A stretch of DNA of 37,139 bases. Source: Phycisphaerales bacterium. Lineage in GTDB: Bacteria; Planctomycetota; Phycisphaerae; UBA1845; G020352895. The DNA is taken from the NCBI GenBank assembly GCA_020352895.1, contig CP070685.1, forward strand, positions 3,167,683 to 3,204,821. Direction: 5' to 3'. The notes under the pieces are model-generated. The model was not told the origin of the DNA. It made no database searches and saw only the letters and a program-made list of their open reading frames with translations. Shown piece by piece: positions 18,297-26,194 of the stretch (position 1 is the first letter of the stretch; every line of letters starts with the position of its first letter). Both the position numbers and the translations under genes were made by a program.

Positions 18297-19244
18297 GTGG
18301 GATCAACGATCGAGGACATCTATCCGCAGTGGCGGCGGAGCATCGAGGCGGTCGGCCGGCTCGACAAGCTCTTCATCGTGGGCTGCGCCAAGTCCGGCAC
18401 CACCTGGCTGCAGAACCTGCTGCACGCCCACCCGCAGATGGTGGTCCGCGGCGAAGGCTGCTTTACCTACCAACTCGTGCCCTTGCTCAGCCAGGCCTTC
18501 GGGGCCTTCAACAAACACCAGCACGACAAGGACCCCATCACGCACATGCGCGACGCTGAACTGCTGCTGACCGCGCGCACCCTGATCGACAGCCAGTTCG
18601 CCCGCTACATCAGCGAGAGCCGCAAGCAGGCGTCCGGTCTGCGGGTCGTCGGCGACAAGACGCCCCAGCACACCATCAGCCTGCCGGCCTTGCACCAGCT
18701 TTACCCGAAAGCGAAGTTCATCAACATGATCCGCGACCCGCGCGACGTGGCCACCAGCGCGTGGTTCCACTTCGGCAGGAACGACCAGCGCGGCTTCGAG
18801 GAGTATATACGCTACTTCATGACTCAGGTCTGGCCGCTCAACGTCAACGCTCCGGCACAGGTGGCCGCGCAACTCGGCCCGCGCTACCGCACTATTCGCT
18901 ATGAAGACCTGCACGCCGACGAGCCCGTCCAGCTCAGGGACCTGCTCCAGTTTCTCGGCGTGGACGACTCCGACGCGGCCGTCCGGGCGTGCATGGAGGG
19001 CGGCAGCTTCAAAAGGCACTCGCGCGGCCGGGAGCGCGGCCAGACCGACAACGACCACTTCTACCGCAGCGGAACCGTCGGCGACTGGCAAAACCACCTG
19101 CCGGTCAGTCTAATCCAGGCCTGCTGCGGGTCTATCAAGCCGCTGATGCAAGAATATGGCTATGACAATGGTCTGCACGAGCAAGCGGACGCACCGGGCC
19201 AGGACGGCCGGTCGACCCAGACGGTCGCGGGCAGACGGCGATGA
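18297..19244 (+). CDS. PAPS-dependent sulfotransferase
   Basis: The 315-residue protein has both cofactor motifs of the sulfotransferase superfamily. The 5'-phosphosulfate loop CAKSGTTWLQN has Lys32, and the 3'-phosphate motif RDPRDVATSAW starts at Arg146. A later IRYEDLHADE matches the usual YEDL segment, and the C-terminal FYRSGTVGDWQNHL matches the RxGxxGDW motif typical of cytosolic and Stf-type enzymes. It should transfer sulfate from PAPS to a hydroxyl or amino group; the acceptor is unknown. Planctomycetes have many sulfatases, but none is in this window. The GTG start follows GGAG with 8 bases between. The protein lacks a signal peptide. An EthD-like gene follows after 51 bases and may be cotranscribed. 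Confidence 0.92.
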   Translation: MGSTIEDIYPQWRRSIEAVGRLDKLFIVGCAKSGTTWLQNLLHAHPQMVVRGEGCFTYQLVPLLSQAFGAFNKHQHDKDPITHMRDAELLLTARTLIDSQFARYISESRKQASGLRVVGDKTPQHTISLPALHQLYPKAKFINMIRDPRDVATSAWFHFGRNDQRGFEEYIRYFMTQVWPLNVNAPAQVAAQLGPRYRTIRYEDLHADEPVQLRDLLQFLGVDDSDAAVRACMEGGSFKRHSRGRERGQTDNDHFYRSGTVGDWQNHLPVSLIQACCGSIKPLMQEYGYDNGLHEQADAPGQDGRSTQTVAGRRR

Positions 19245-19295
19245 CCCCGTCGCCTCGCGGCGCCGCACCGCCCATCCGATCGAAAGGAGAGCCAG

Positions 19296-19604
19296 ATGGT
19301 CAAACTGGTCGTCATATACACTGAGCCGACGGACGTTCGCGCCTTCGAGAACCATTTCAGCGAGGTTCACACTCCACTGGTCAAGAAGATGCCCGGCATT
19401 CGCCGATTGGAGAAGACCCGCTTTACCGGCGGCCCCCTCGAGCCGGCTCGATACTACCTCATGGCTGCGGTCTACTTCGATACTCGCGACGAGATGATGG
19501 CCGCTCTCAGCAGCCCGGAGGGCATGGCTGTGGCCAAGGATCTGATGTCCTTCGCCGCGGGAAAGGCCCATGTGATGTTCGGTGAGGTCGAGCAGATCGG
19601 GTAG
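19296..19604 (+). CDS. EthD-family small protein (dimeric alpha-beta barrel)
   Basis: The 102-residue protein fits the EthD domain in length and pattern: MVKLVVIYTEPTDVRAFENH, then EVHTPLVKKMPGIRRLEKTR, the aromatic strand YYLMAAVYFDTRDEM, and a final MFGEVEQ. These domains form ferredoxin-like dimers; some help in ring oxidation or modify small molecules, while most are uncharacterised. The start is well supported by AAAGGAGAG just upstream. It follows the sulfotransferase on the same strand, but no common pathway is evident. Confidence is high for the fold and low for any role. Confidence 0.85.
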   Translation: MVKLVVIYTEPTDVRAFENHFSEVHTPLVKKMPGIRRLEKTRFTGGPLEPARYYLMAAVYFDTRDEMMAALSSPEGMAVAKDLMSFAAGKAHVMFGEVEQIG

Positions 19605-19956
19605 GCCCCGGGCTCAGACGGCCACCCAGGACGCCGCTTGCCCGGCCCGGGAGCCGGCGCCTTCCCCGGCCGGCCGAGACGCGCCGCATGGCCGCTGGCA
19701 GAGTGGAGACCGCCTACGGGCTGTCGCCCCTTGCCCATTTCCCCCATTCGGCGGAAAACCTCCAGCCGGAGCGGCGCGCCGCCTTTCCTGCCTCCCTGCC
19801 TGCCGGGTGTCGCACTTGGCGGCAGAATCCGATACAATATCCCGATTGTAGGGTTCCCGCCCGACACTGATGTGCCACTTGAGCAGCGCGTGTAGTCGCG
19901 CGCGGGGTTCGTGTTGGATCACGGGCAAGTCGAATAATTGTGAGGTAGACAACATC
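19605..19956. other. Intergenic region before the DUF1573 gene
   Basis: 352 bases. The left part is GC-rich with overlapping GGCC/CCGG inverted repeats (about 19650-19680) that could stop transcripts of the EthD-like gene. The right part is AT-richer, with a -10-like TACAAT at 19833-19838 but no good -35. GAGGTAG at 19942-19948 is the ribosome site of the next gene. Short open frames here show no coding signs. Confidence 0.5.
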
Positions 19957-21309
19957 ATGAACGCAGTACTGCCCTATCGCACACAGGCGCGCTCGTGCCG
20001 AAGCGCGTCGTGGACCTGGGTGCCCCTGCTGGGGATGGCCCTGCTGCTGATCGGTTGCGCCGAGGCGCAGACCGAACAGGCCGAGGAGCAGTCCGCTCCC
20101 ACGGCCGAACAGCCTGCTCCCCTGAAGGAGGCCGACGCCAGTACGCTCCAGGCCAAGGAGATGGCCGCGGCCGCCGCCAAGGATCGGAAAGCGGAGGACA
20201 AGGACTCCGGATGCGGCACGGACGACAAGACCCCGTTCCCGCCGCCGGAGTTGGACCAGAGCCAGGCGGGTACCCCCCGCTATGTCTGCGCCAAGAAGCA
20301 GGTTGAGTCCAAGCCGGTCTGGGCCGGTGAGCGGCTGACCTTCAGCTTCACCATCGGGAACCAGGGCACGGGCGACTTGGCCGTCAAACTGAAGGGTGGC
20401 TGAGGGGTGAAGATCGCCGGTCGGTCCGACCGGGTCATCAAGCCCAACGCCACCGAAGAGTTCGAGATCTCGCTTTCGTCGGCCAACCGATCGGGCAAAT
20501 TCACCCGCAAAATCGGCGTGACCACCAACGATCCGAACCAGCCTTCCGACTCGCTGGCCTGCGTGGGCAACGTGCTTGTGCCTTTCAAGACCGTCCCACG
20601 CACTGTGAACTTTGGCCAGCTCAAGCGCTCCGCGGAAGCGCAGACCAAGACGGTCGTGCTGACGAGAGGTGACGGCGGGCCACTCAGTCCCGAGGTGCAG
20701 CCCAGCAGAAGGCCTAATGTCAAGACTAACCTGCGCGAGATCGAGCAGGGCGATAAGTATGAGCTCGACGTGACCATCGAGCCGCCCTGGCCCAACACCC
20801 TCCGCTTCCGAGATCTCATCAACATCAACACGGGCGTCCCCGAGGCGCCACGAGGCAGCGTTACCGTGCACGCCCAGATCGTGCCCCGGCTGGAAGCCCA
20901 ACCGAAACAATTCAGCCTGCCCGGCGCCTTCCCCCAGGGACTGCAGCGCACGGCCAACCTCATCTGGGACGATGGCAACCCCGGCAAGATCATCGATGCC
21001 ACGGTCAACGATCCCGAACTGAGCGTCGAAGTTGTCGAGCAAGGGGGACGGCAGCGCCTGGTCCTGTCCGTGCCCGAAGGCTATCAGCAGAAGCCGGGCC
21101 GTCGCCAGGTCACGGTTCGCACGGAGGATGCTGACGCCCCGACACTTCAGGTGCCGGTGAGCTTTACGCGTTCCAGCGCAGGGCGGCCCGCCGTCAACCG
21201 GGCAAAAATGCCGCGCGGGCGTAGTCCCCAGGGACGGCCTCCGCCGAAGCGGATGGGAACCACGGCCACCGAGCCTCCGAAAGAGCAGCCGCCCGAGGAG
21301 GGGAAGTAG
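19957..21309 (+). CDS. DUF1573 lipoprotein with in-frame UGA (candidate selenoprotein)
   Basis: One reading frame runs 450 residues, broken only by TGA at 20401-20403 (residue 149). It begins with a lipoprotein signal ending LLIGC (Cys34), then a Gln/Glu/Ala-rich linker. Residues about 120-190 are a DUF1573 domain: VWAGERLTFSFTIGNQGTGDL before the UGA, VIKPNATEEFEISLSS and GKFTRKIGVTTNDPNQP after it. In the family this position holds the first Cys of a CGC motif. The remaining residues form further immunoglobulin-like beta domains. The downstream half has no signal peptide and starts mid-domain, so it is not an independent gene. Selenocysteine insertion is supported by the position and the stem-loop downstream; a nonsense mutation (TGC to TGA) or a sequencing error is the alternative. 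The ATG follows GAGGTAG with 8 bases between. The domain's function is unknown. Confidence 0.8.
20404..20445 (+). promoter_or_regulatory. SECIS-like stem-loop immediately after the in-frame UGA
   Basis: CCGGTC (20417-20422) pairs perfectly with GACCGG (20428-20433) around the loop GGTCC. Below it GAT (20412-20414) can pair with ATC (20437-20439), and GGG just after the UGA with CCC (20443-20445), with internal loops. Nineteen bases separate the UGA from the apical loop, and the loop starts GG. Bacterial SECIS hairpins such as that of E. coli fdhF lie directly after the UGA, within the coding region, with a G at the start of the apical loop (GGUC in fdhF). GC-rich DNA gives such stems by chance, so this is supportive, not decisive. 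Confidence 0.5.
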
Positions 21310-21695
21310 ACTCGGCAGTCCACGACTGATGGAAGCGGGTATCCGGCCGCGGAGCCGTGACGACTGCGCGCGCCGAGGCTGCAGGCCATGCTGGCCGGCC
21401 ATGGATCACCTGGAGGGCCGGGATCCAACATCACCTCGAGCCTAACCGCGAGAGAGACTCCATTCGTGAATGGCCGCCTACCATTGTGATCTCGATGTGT
21501 TCGTATCTGAATCTGCGGCGCGCCGGCCCCTGCGGGAACCCAACTGAGAACGCCCGCGGTACACGCAGGCTGACATCGAATCGCCCCCCCTGCCTGTTTG
21601 CCAAAGAGGCATGAATCTTCTTTGGGGATTGCGCTATGCCGCGCCGCTACCACACTTCCCCGTGCCCGACAAAGCAAGGTGACAGTCCCTGAGGA
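21310..21695. other. Intergenic region between convergent genes
   Basis: 386 bases lie between the DUF1573 gene and the end of the minus-strand dUTPase-like gene. It contains a repeated GGCCATG word within 21386-21402 but no clean terminator, promoter or RNA gene. Open frames in it look non-coding. Confidence 0.5.
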
Positions 21696-22112
21696 TCAGC
21701 GGTTCAACTCGATCTGCCGGTTGTCGTCTTCGGTCTTGTCGGCCATGGAGTAGTTGGCATCCTGCCGGGCGTGGTTGACCGCCAGTTTCTGGTTGTACAG
21801 CTCGAACACGTCCTCGGCGTTCAAGCCGACACACTGGGCCATCGAAATCCAAAAGAACAGCAGGTCGATCACTTCCACACGTGCGTTTTGGAGGTCGTGA
21901 AGATAGTAGCGCTGGCCCTTCTTGGCCTCTGCCGCCCAGTGTTTCCACCACGTGCAATCGCGCAGCTCCTCCAACTCGTTCGACATGGCCATGAGGTAGT
22001 TGTGCAACCACTCGCCGGCCTTCTGCGGGTCGAACTTCCGACGTAGCCCCTCGGTGTCATACCCGATCCTGCGATTCAGTTCCGCTTGCTTGGCGAACAG
22101 TTCCTTCAGCAT
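21696..22112 (-). CDS. All-alpha (dimeric) dUTPase / MazG-like NTP pyrophosphohydrolase
   Basis: The 138-residue protein matches the all-alpha NTP pyrophosphohydrolase superfamily, closest to the dimeric dUTPase group (dUTPase_2). The N-terminus MLKELFAKQAELNRRIG is typical of that group. The Mg-binding motifs are NELEELRDCTWWKHW (Glu46 and Glu49) and RVEVIDLLFFWIS (Glu80 and Asp83), giving the ExxE...ExxD signature. It probably hydrolyses dUTP or a related nucleotide to the monophosphate and pyrophosphate in the cytoplasm. Start 22112 is chosen because GGAG lies 8 bases upstream and the N-terminus then fits the family. An upstream Met at 22139 lacks a ribosome site. The gene stands alone on this strand, divergent from the pilus operon. 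Confidence 0.85.
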   Translation of the reverse strand: MLKELFAKQAELNRRIGYDTEGLRRKFDPQKAGEWLHNYLMAMSNELEELRDCTWWKHWAAEAKKGQRYYLHDLQNARVEVIDLLFFWISMAQCVGLNAEDVFELYNQKLAVNHARQDANYSMADKTEDDNRQIELNR

Positions 22113-22709
22113 GTCGCCTACTCCCGGCCGCGTCTGCATGTGCCGCCGTCTGGACCTGGCCCGTTTGAGCCTGACAACTTCTCGTTACCTCAGCCTGGCT
22201 CGGCCCGAAACGCCTCTGAGCCGCCTGACGATGGGCCGGACACGCCGCCGCCCGAAACGCCGCTGGCCGCGGCGCGGCGGTGCGGCCTTCCTTGACACCC
22301 CTGATGTTAGGGGTAGGATCATAGTAGAGAAAGAGCTAGCCATTGTTCCCGCCATCGGCGGGCCAGCCTGATGTTGCCAACCGGGCCCCCTGAAGGATCA
22401 GTGACCAGTTTTCCGCGCTAGTCGCCTGTGTGTCCCGCCTTGCAGGGTGCCTTCTGGTGGCGCCGGAACCATGGCCCTGGCGGCCGCGGAGTTCGGCTCT
22501 GCCTTTACTTCGCGGCGCCAGAGAAGGATACTGTGCCCCAACCGAGTCCGCCAGGCGCGGGCTCGCCTTGGAAAGCACCGACAAGCGGCGACCCTCCGCA
22601 CCCCGATGGGCCGGAATCCCCAGCCGCTCGCGGTTACGTCGGCGCGGTGAACAGCCACGAATCCCGCCGCCGACCGGCCCAGCCCGGTCGGCTTACGAAG
22701 GAGTCCCCT
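22113..22709. other. Divergent intergenic region with a long leader
   Basis: 597 bases between the dUTPase-like gene and the pilus operon. A strong plus-strand promoter candidate with an internal palindrome lies at 22292-22319. If used, it leaves an untranslated leader of about 385 bases. That leader includes a tight hairpin, CCCGCC (22348-22353) pairing with GGCGGG (22357-22362), without a T tract. AAGGAG at 22698-22703 is the pilM ribosome site. The leader is open in the pilM frame from 22428, but that part lacks motifs and a ribosome site. No known riboswitch was recognised. Confidence 0.55.
22292..22319 (+). promoter_or_regulatory. Candidate promoter with palindromic operator for the pilus/secretion operon
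   Basis: A consensus -35 TTGACA (22292-22297) and TAGGAT (22314-22319, 4/6 match) are 16 bases apart. The inverted repeat ACCCCT (22297-22302) and AGGGGT (22309-22314), with a six-base spacer, fills the space between them. That is the usual place for a repressor or MerR-type activator site. It points toward the pilM-like gene at 22710. Confidence 0.5.
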
Positions 22710-24857
22710 ATGGCTGCTCCTAAGGAAGCATGGGGCTTGGACGTCGGACAGGTAGCTCTCAAGGCCGTCAGAATCCGCGAACTCGGCGATCGCGTCGAGG
22801 CCATCGCCTACGACTACATCGAGCATCCCAAGGTGCTCTCTCAGGCGGACCAGGACGCGGACGAGCTGATTCGTCAGGCCATCGAGAAGTTCGCCTCCCG
22901 CAACGAGGTCGGCTCCACGCCGGTCGCCATCGGCGTGCCGGGCCATCACACCCTGGCCCGATTCACCAAGCTGCCCCCCGTCGACACCAAGAAGATTCCC
23001 GACATCGTCAAGTACGAGGCCGAGCAGCAGATCCCCTTCGACCTGGACGAGGTCATCTGGGATTACCAGGTCTTCGGCGGAGAGGGCGGCCCGGACCTGG
23101 AGGTGGGCATCTTCGCCATGAAGCGGGACCTGATCGGCACCCACTTGGCCCCGTTCGTCGCCCAGGGCATCCAGCCGGGCATCGTCCAGGCCGCCCCGCT
23201 GGCCATGTTCAACGCCCTGGTCTATGACGGCATCGCCGAGGTGAGTGCGGAAAACGCCGCCCAAGGCACTGTCATGCTGGACATCGGGGCCGTCAACAGC
23301 AATCTCATCATCGGGGCCGGCAACGGACTGTGGACGCGAACCATTCAGATCGGCGGCAACACCTTCACCGAAGCTTTGGTCAAGGTCTTCAAGCTTTCCT
23401 TCTCCAAGGCCGAGAACCTCAAACGAACCGCCCCCAGCAGCAAGTATGCCCGCCAGGTCTTCCAGGCCATGCGCCCGGTCTTCGCCGACCTGGTTGCCGA
23501 GGTACAGCGATCCCTCGGCTTTTACAGCTCCACGCGCCGTGATGTGAAGATTGTCCGCCTGATCGGCATGGGCAACGCCTTTCAGATGCCCGGCCTGCAG
23601 AAGTTCATTCAGCAGAACCTGGGCATCGAAGTGATCAAGCCGGAGACCTTCAACAACCTGGTTCCTACGACCGGCACCCACCCCAAGGAGTTTCAGGAGA
23701 ACCTTCTGGGCTACGGGGTCGCCTATGGTCTGGCGCTCCAGGCTCTCGGGCGAGGCCGCGTCACCAGCAACCTCCTGCCCACCGAGATCAGCCGCCAAAC
23801 CGTCTGGCGTACCAAGCATCCATGGTTCGCAGGCGCGGCCGCTTGCCTGCTCCTGGCTGCGGGCATCATTTGGGCCCGCCAGTTCATCGACAAAGGTGCT
23901 TTGGCGACGGTCAGAGGAGATTACGACGGGCGCATTCCCACAATGACCTACGAACAAGCCCGCGACCAGTTGGCCCGAGGGGGCGTCTCGGACAAGCCTG
24001 CCCGTGAGTACGCGGCCGAGTGGCTGGCGATCGCTAAGGCCCTCAACGACGAGATGGCCAAGAAGCAAGAGGAAGGCAAGGCTCTGCGCGAACAGTTGGA
24101 GCGCCTTGGCGACCTGCAGACCAATAAGAACACGGTGCTAGCCGTGCTCAACGCCCTTCACCAGGCCCTGCCCAATGCCGACACACCTTTGAACCGGTCG
24201 GCCACCATGAAGGAGTACGCCGAGCTGGCCAAGGATGAACGCTTCGTTCGCGACAAGCGGCAGGAACTGTACATTGACGAGTTCGAATGCTTCTACGATC
24301 CCGATGTCGTCAAGCTGGCTTACGACACCATCCCCCAGGACGAAGAACTGGGCAACATGTATGAGTATCCCGACGACTACATAGCCCCCGGCTTCGTGAT
24401 CCAGATGAGGTTGCGCAGCCCCAACGCCAGTGCTCAGTACCCCGACGAGACCTTCATCGCCAACCTTCGCCGGTTCAGCCGGCAGCCCGATCGCGACTTC
24501 TATTTCGACTTCATCCGCGTGGTCTCCCGACGGCAGCTCCGAGGCGGCTCCCGGCTGGACCTGGTGGTCGCCCCCACCGTTGCCGGGGCTCGCGGCGGTT
24601 CTGCTCGAGAGCAGGAGGAGGCCGCCAGTCGCCTGGATCCCGTGACCGGTGAATCTATGGAAACCGACTGGCAATACATCGTTTCTCTCATGGTCATTCT
24701 GGGCCAGCCGCCACAAGAATTCGCCGGCGAGGCGCCGCCCGAGGCTGCGGCCGAGGCGCCCCGAGAACCCCCACGAGATCGTGCGGATCGTCGCCGCGAG
24801 CAGCCGCCGGAGGAAGAAGAAGATATGCCTAGTGAGGATGAAACCAGGCGCGACTAG
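22710..24857 (+). CDS. pilM: PilM-like ATPase fused to a membrane-anchored PilN-like region
   Basis: Residues 1-360 of 715 match PilM, the actin-fold cytoplasmic protein of type IV pilus and type II secretion assembly. The first phosphate motif is GLDVGQVALKAVRI, then IPFDLDEVIWDYQVF typical of PilM, the second phosphate motif MLDIGAVNSNLIIGAGN, and a C-terminal VAYGLALQALG. Unlike PilM, the chain continues through a transmembrane helix at about 371-392 (WFAGAAACLLLAAGIIWARQ) into 320 residues with a coiled-coil stretch and a mixed alpha-beta part, ending in a Pro/Glu-rich tail. This suggests that PilM and its membrane partner PilN are one polypeptide; the PilN assignment is inferred from order and topology. 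ATG at 22710 follows AAGGAG by 6 bases. It is the first gene of a five-gene operon. Confidence 0.85.
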   Translation: MAAPKEAWGLDVGQVALKAVRIRELGDRVEAIAYDYIEHPKVLSQADQDADELIRQAIEKFASRNEVGSTPVAIGVPGHHTLARFTKLPPVDTKKIPDIVKYEAEQQIPFDLDEVIWDYQVFGGEGGPDLEVGIFAMKRDLIGTHLAPFVAQGIQPGIVQAAPLAMFNALVYDGIAEVSAENAAQGTVMLDIGAVNSNLIIGAGNGLWTRTIQIGGNTFTEALVKVFKLSFSKAENLKRTAPSSKYARQVFQAMRPVFADLVAEVQRSLGFYSSTRRDVKIVRLIGMGNAFQMPGLQKFIQQNLGIEVIKPETFNNLVPTTGTHPKEFQENLLGYGVAYGLALQALGRGRVTSNLLPTEISRQTVWRTKHPWFAGAAACLLLAAGIIWARQFIDKGALATVRGDYDGRIPTMTYEQARDQLARGGVSDKPAREYAAEWLAIAKALNDEMAKKQEEGKALREQLERLGDLQTNKNTVLAVLNALHQALPNADTPLNRSATMKEYAELAKDERFVRDKRQELYIDEFECFYDPDVVKLAYDTIPQDEELGNMYEYPDDYIAPGFVIQMRLRSPNASAQYPDETFIANLRRFSRQPDRDFYFDFIRVVSRRQLRGGSRLDLVVAPTVAGARGGSAREQEEAASRLDPVTGESMETDWQYIVSLMVILGQPPQEFAGEAPPEAAAEAPREPPRDRADRRREQPPEEEEDMPSEDETRRD

Positions 24858-24923
24858 CCCCAGGCTGCTCCAGCCCGTCTCTGCCACGCCGGCAGAGGCA
24901 CAGCGCAGAGAGGAGAACCCGGC

Positions 24924-26153
24924 GTGAAGTTCATGAAGCGGCATGCATTCCTGTTCATCTGTGCGGGCGCGGCCGCGATCGGAATCGGTTTGGCCGCGCT
25001 CGGCATGACCCGTGGGGCCGACGTCGTCCAGCAGCTCGAGGAAGGGCGCAGTCTGGCCGGCCAGATCGACACGTTCCTTGACCGCCAACCCGCTACCGTG
25101 GCGAACATCGAGCAGATGGACCGTCAGATCGAACAGCTGCGTGAGGCCCGCAATGCCTTCATGGAAGAGGCTGGCCGCGTGAACCGTCGCCCGCCGCTGA
25201 TCGAAGATTTCTTCCCTCAGCCGACTGACCCCGGGGCCCGCTATGCTTTCCAGGATGCCTACAAGGAACAGTTCGATCGGTTCCTGGCCGACCTGCACGC
25301 CGGTACGCTCGCCGACCGCGAGGAACTGAAGAACTGGAAATCCATGATTGATGAAGAGCTCCGGGCCTATAGTGCCGGTGAAACCCCGGTGGGATTCAGC
25401 AATGTGGACCCACTCGTGCTTGCCGAGTTGCCTGACGCAGTACGCTGGAACCACGCTGCTCGTGCCGCCATCTGGATAGCACGGCATTCGCGCTGCTACG
25501 CCGAGCTCGGCTCCTTCGACATCAAGGCCAGCGTCTACCAGGCCTCTGAGACGGATCCTCCGACCATGGACCGCTACTGGTCGGCGCAGACCAGCTTGTG
25601 GGTACAGCAGGATATTGTTGCGGCCATCCTCGCCGTTAACAACGCTCGGGCGGAGGAGTTGGCCTCAGCGGGTCGCGAGGACACGGAAGTCTGGGTAGGC
25701 CAGATGCCTGTTAAGCAGATCGTCGGGATCCGGGTAGGCGATTATCTTTACGAGGACCAGGAGCCGCCCCTGCTGGACGAGAGCCCGCTTCAGAGCATCT
25801 ACCAACGCCGCGGCTTCCAGGTGTCCATCGATGTGGGCAATCCGACAGAGGACGTATTGGCGGTCATCACGGAACGTGGTGGGACCCGGCAATTCGATGT
25901 GATGCACGTGCGTATCGTGCTCGTCGTGGATCCGCGTTATCTGCCCACGGTGCTCGACGAGATCCTGAAACGAAGCCTCTACACCCTCCTGAACGTGCGC
26001 TATCGCTACGTACCCGTGAGCCGGAATCACGTGGGCCTGCTGTATGGCTCCGATCCGGTGGTTCAGGTGGAGATTGATCTGGCTTCTCACTGGCTGAGCG
26101 AGATCTACTTCAGCATGATGCCCGACGAAACCAAGGACAGGCTGGGATTCTGA
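24924..26153 (+). CDS. Bitopic inner-membrane protein of the pilus/secretion operon (PilO/GspM-like by position)
   Basis: No family was recognised from sequence alone. The 409-residue protein has one N-terminal transmembrane helix (residues 6-28, HAFLFICAGAAAIGIGLAAL), followed by a coiled-coil segment (about 35-85) and a large periplasmic part. Near residues 315-370 the pattern FDVMHVRIVLVVDPRYLPTV and VRYRYVPV suggests a small alpha-beta, ferredoxin-like domain. Topology and position after a PilM-like gene match PilO/GspM, which form the inner-membrane platform, but this is inference. The GTG start has AGGAG 8 bases upstream; the Met three codons later is less well placed. It begins 66 bases after the previous stop. 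Confidence 0.8.
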   Translation: MKFMKRHAFLFICAGAAAIGIGLAALGMTRGADVVQQLEEGRSLAGQIDTFLDRQPATVANIEQMDRQIEQLREARNAFMEEAGRVNRRPPLIEDFFPQPTDPGARYAFQDAYKEQFDRFLADLHAGTLADREELKNWKSMIDEELRAYSAGETPVGFSNVDPLVLAELPDAVRWNHAARAAIWIARHSRCYAELGSFDIKASVYQASETDPPTMDRYWSAQTSLWVQQDIVAAILAVNNARAEELASAGREDTEVWVGQMPVKQIVGIRVGDYLYEDQEPPLLDESPLQSIYQRRGFQVSIDVGNPTEDVLAVITERGGTRQFDVMHVRIVLVVDPRYLPTVLDEILKRSLYTLLNVRYRYVPVSRNHVGLLYGSDPVVQVEIDLASHWLSEIYFSMMPDETKDRLGF

Positions 26154-26194
26154 TCACCCCGCACGTCCGCAGTGAACGGACGAGGTTTGCAGCC

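Noticed and set aside
16151-18319. 722-residue minus-strand frame over the oligoendopeptidase gene
   Set aside because: It mirrors the real gene because of high third-position GC and has no motif or ribosome site.
20407-21309. A separate gene starting at GTG 20407 after the UGA
   Set aside because: It would begin in the middle of a DUF1573 domain, has no signal peptide, and is in the same frame as the upstream half. Continuous reading through the UGA explains it better.
19957-21309. A frameshift as the cause of the broken DUF1573 gene
   Set aside because: Both halves are in the same frame, so a frameshift is not needed; only the single TGA interrupts.
19714-21402. 562-residue minus-strand frame over the DUF1573 gene
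   Set aside because: Arg/Gly/Leu-rich shadow frame with no domain; the plus strand has a lipoprotein signal and a DUF1573 domain.
22398-24068. 556-residue minus-strand frame over the PilM-like gene
   Set aside because: Shadow of a strongly supported PilM-like coding frame.
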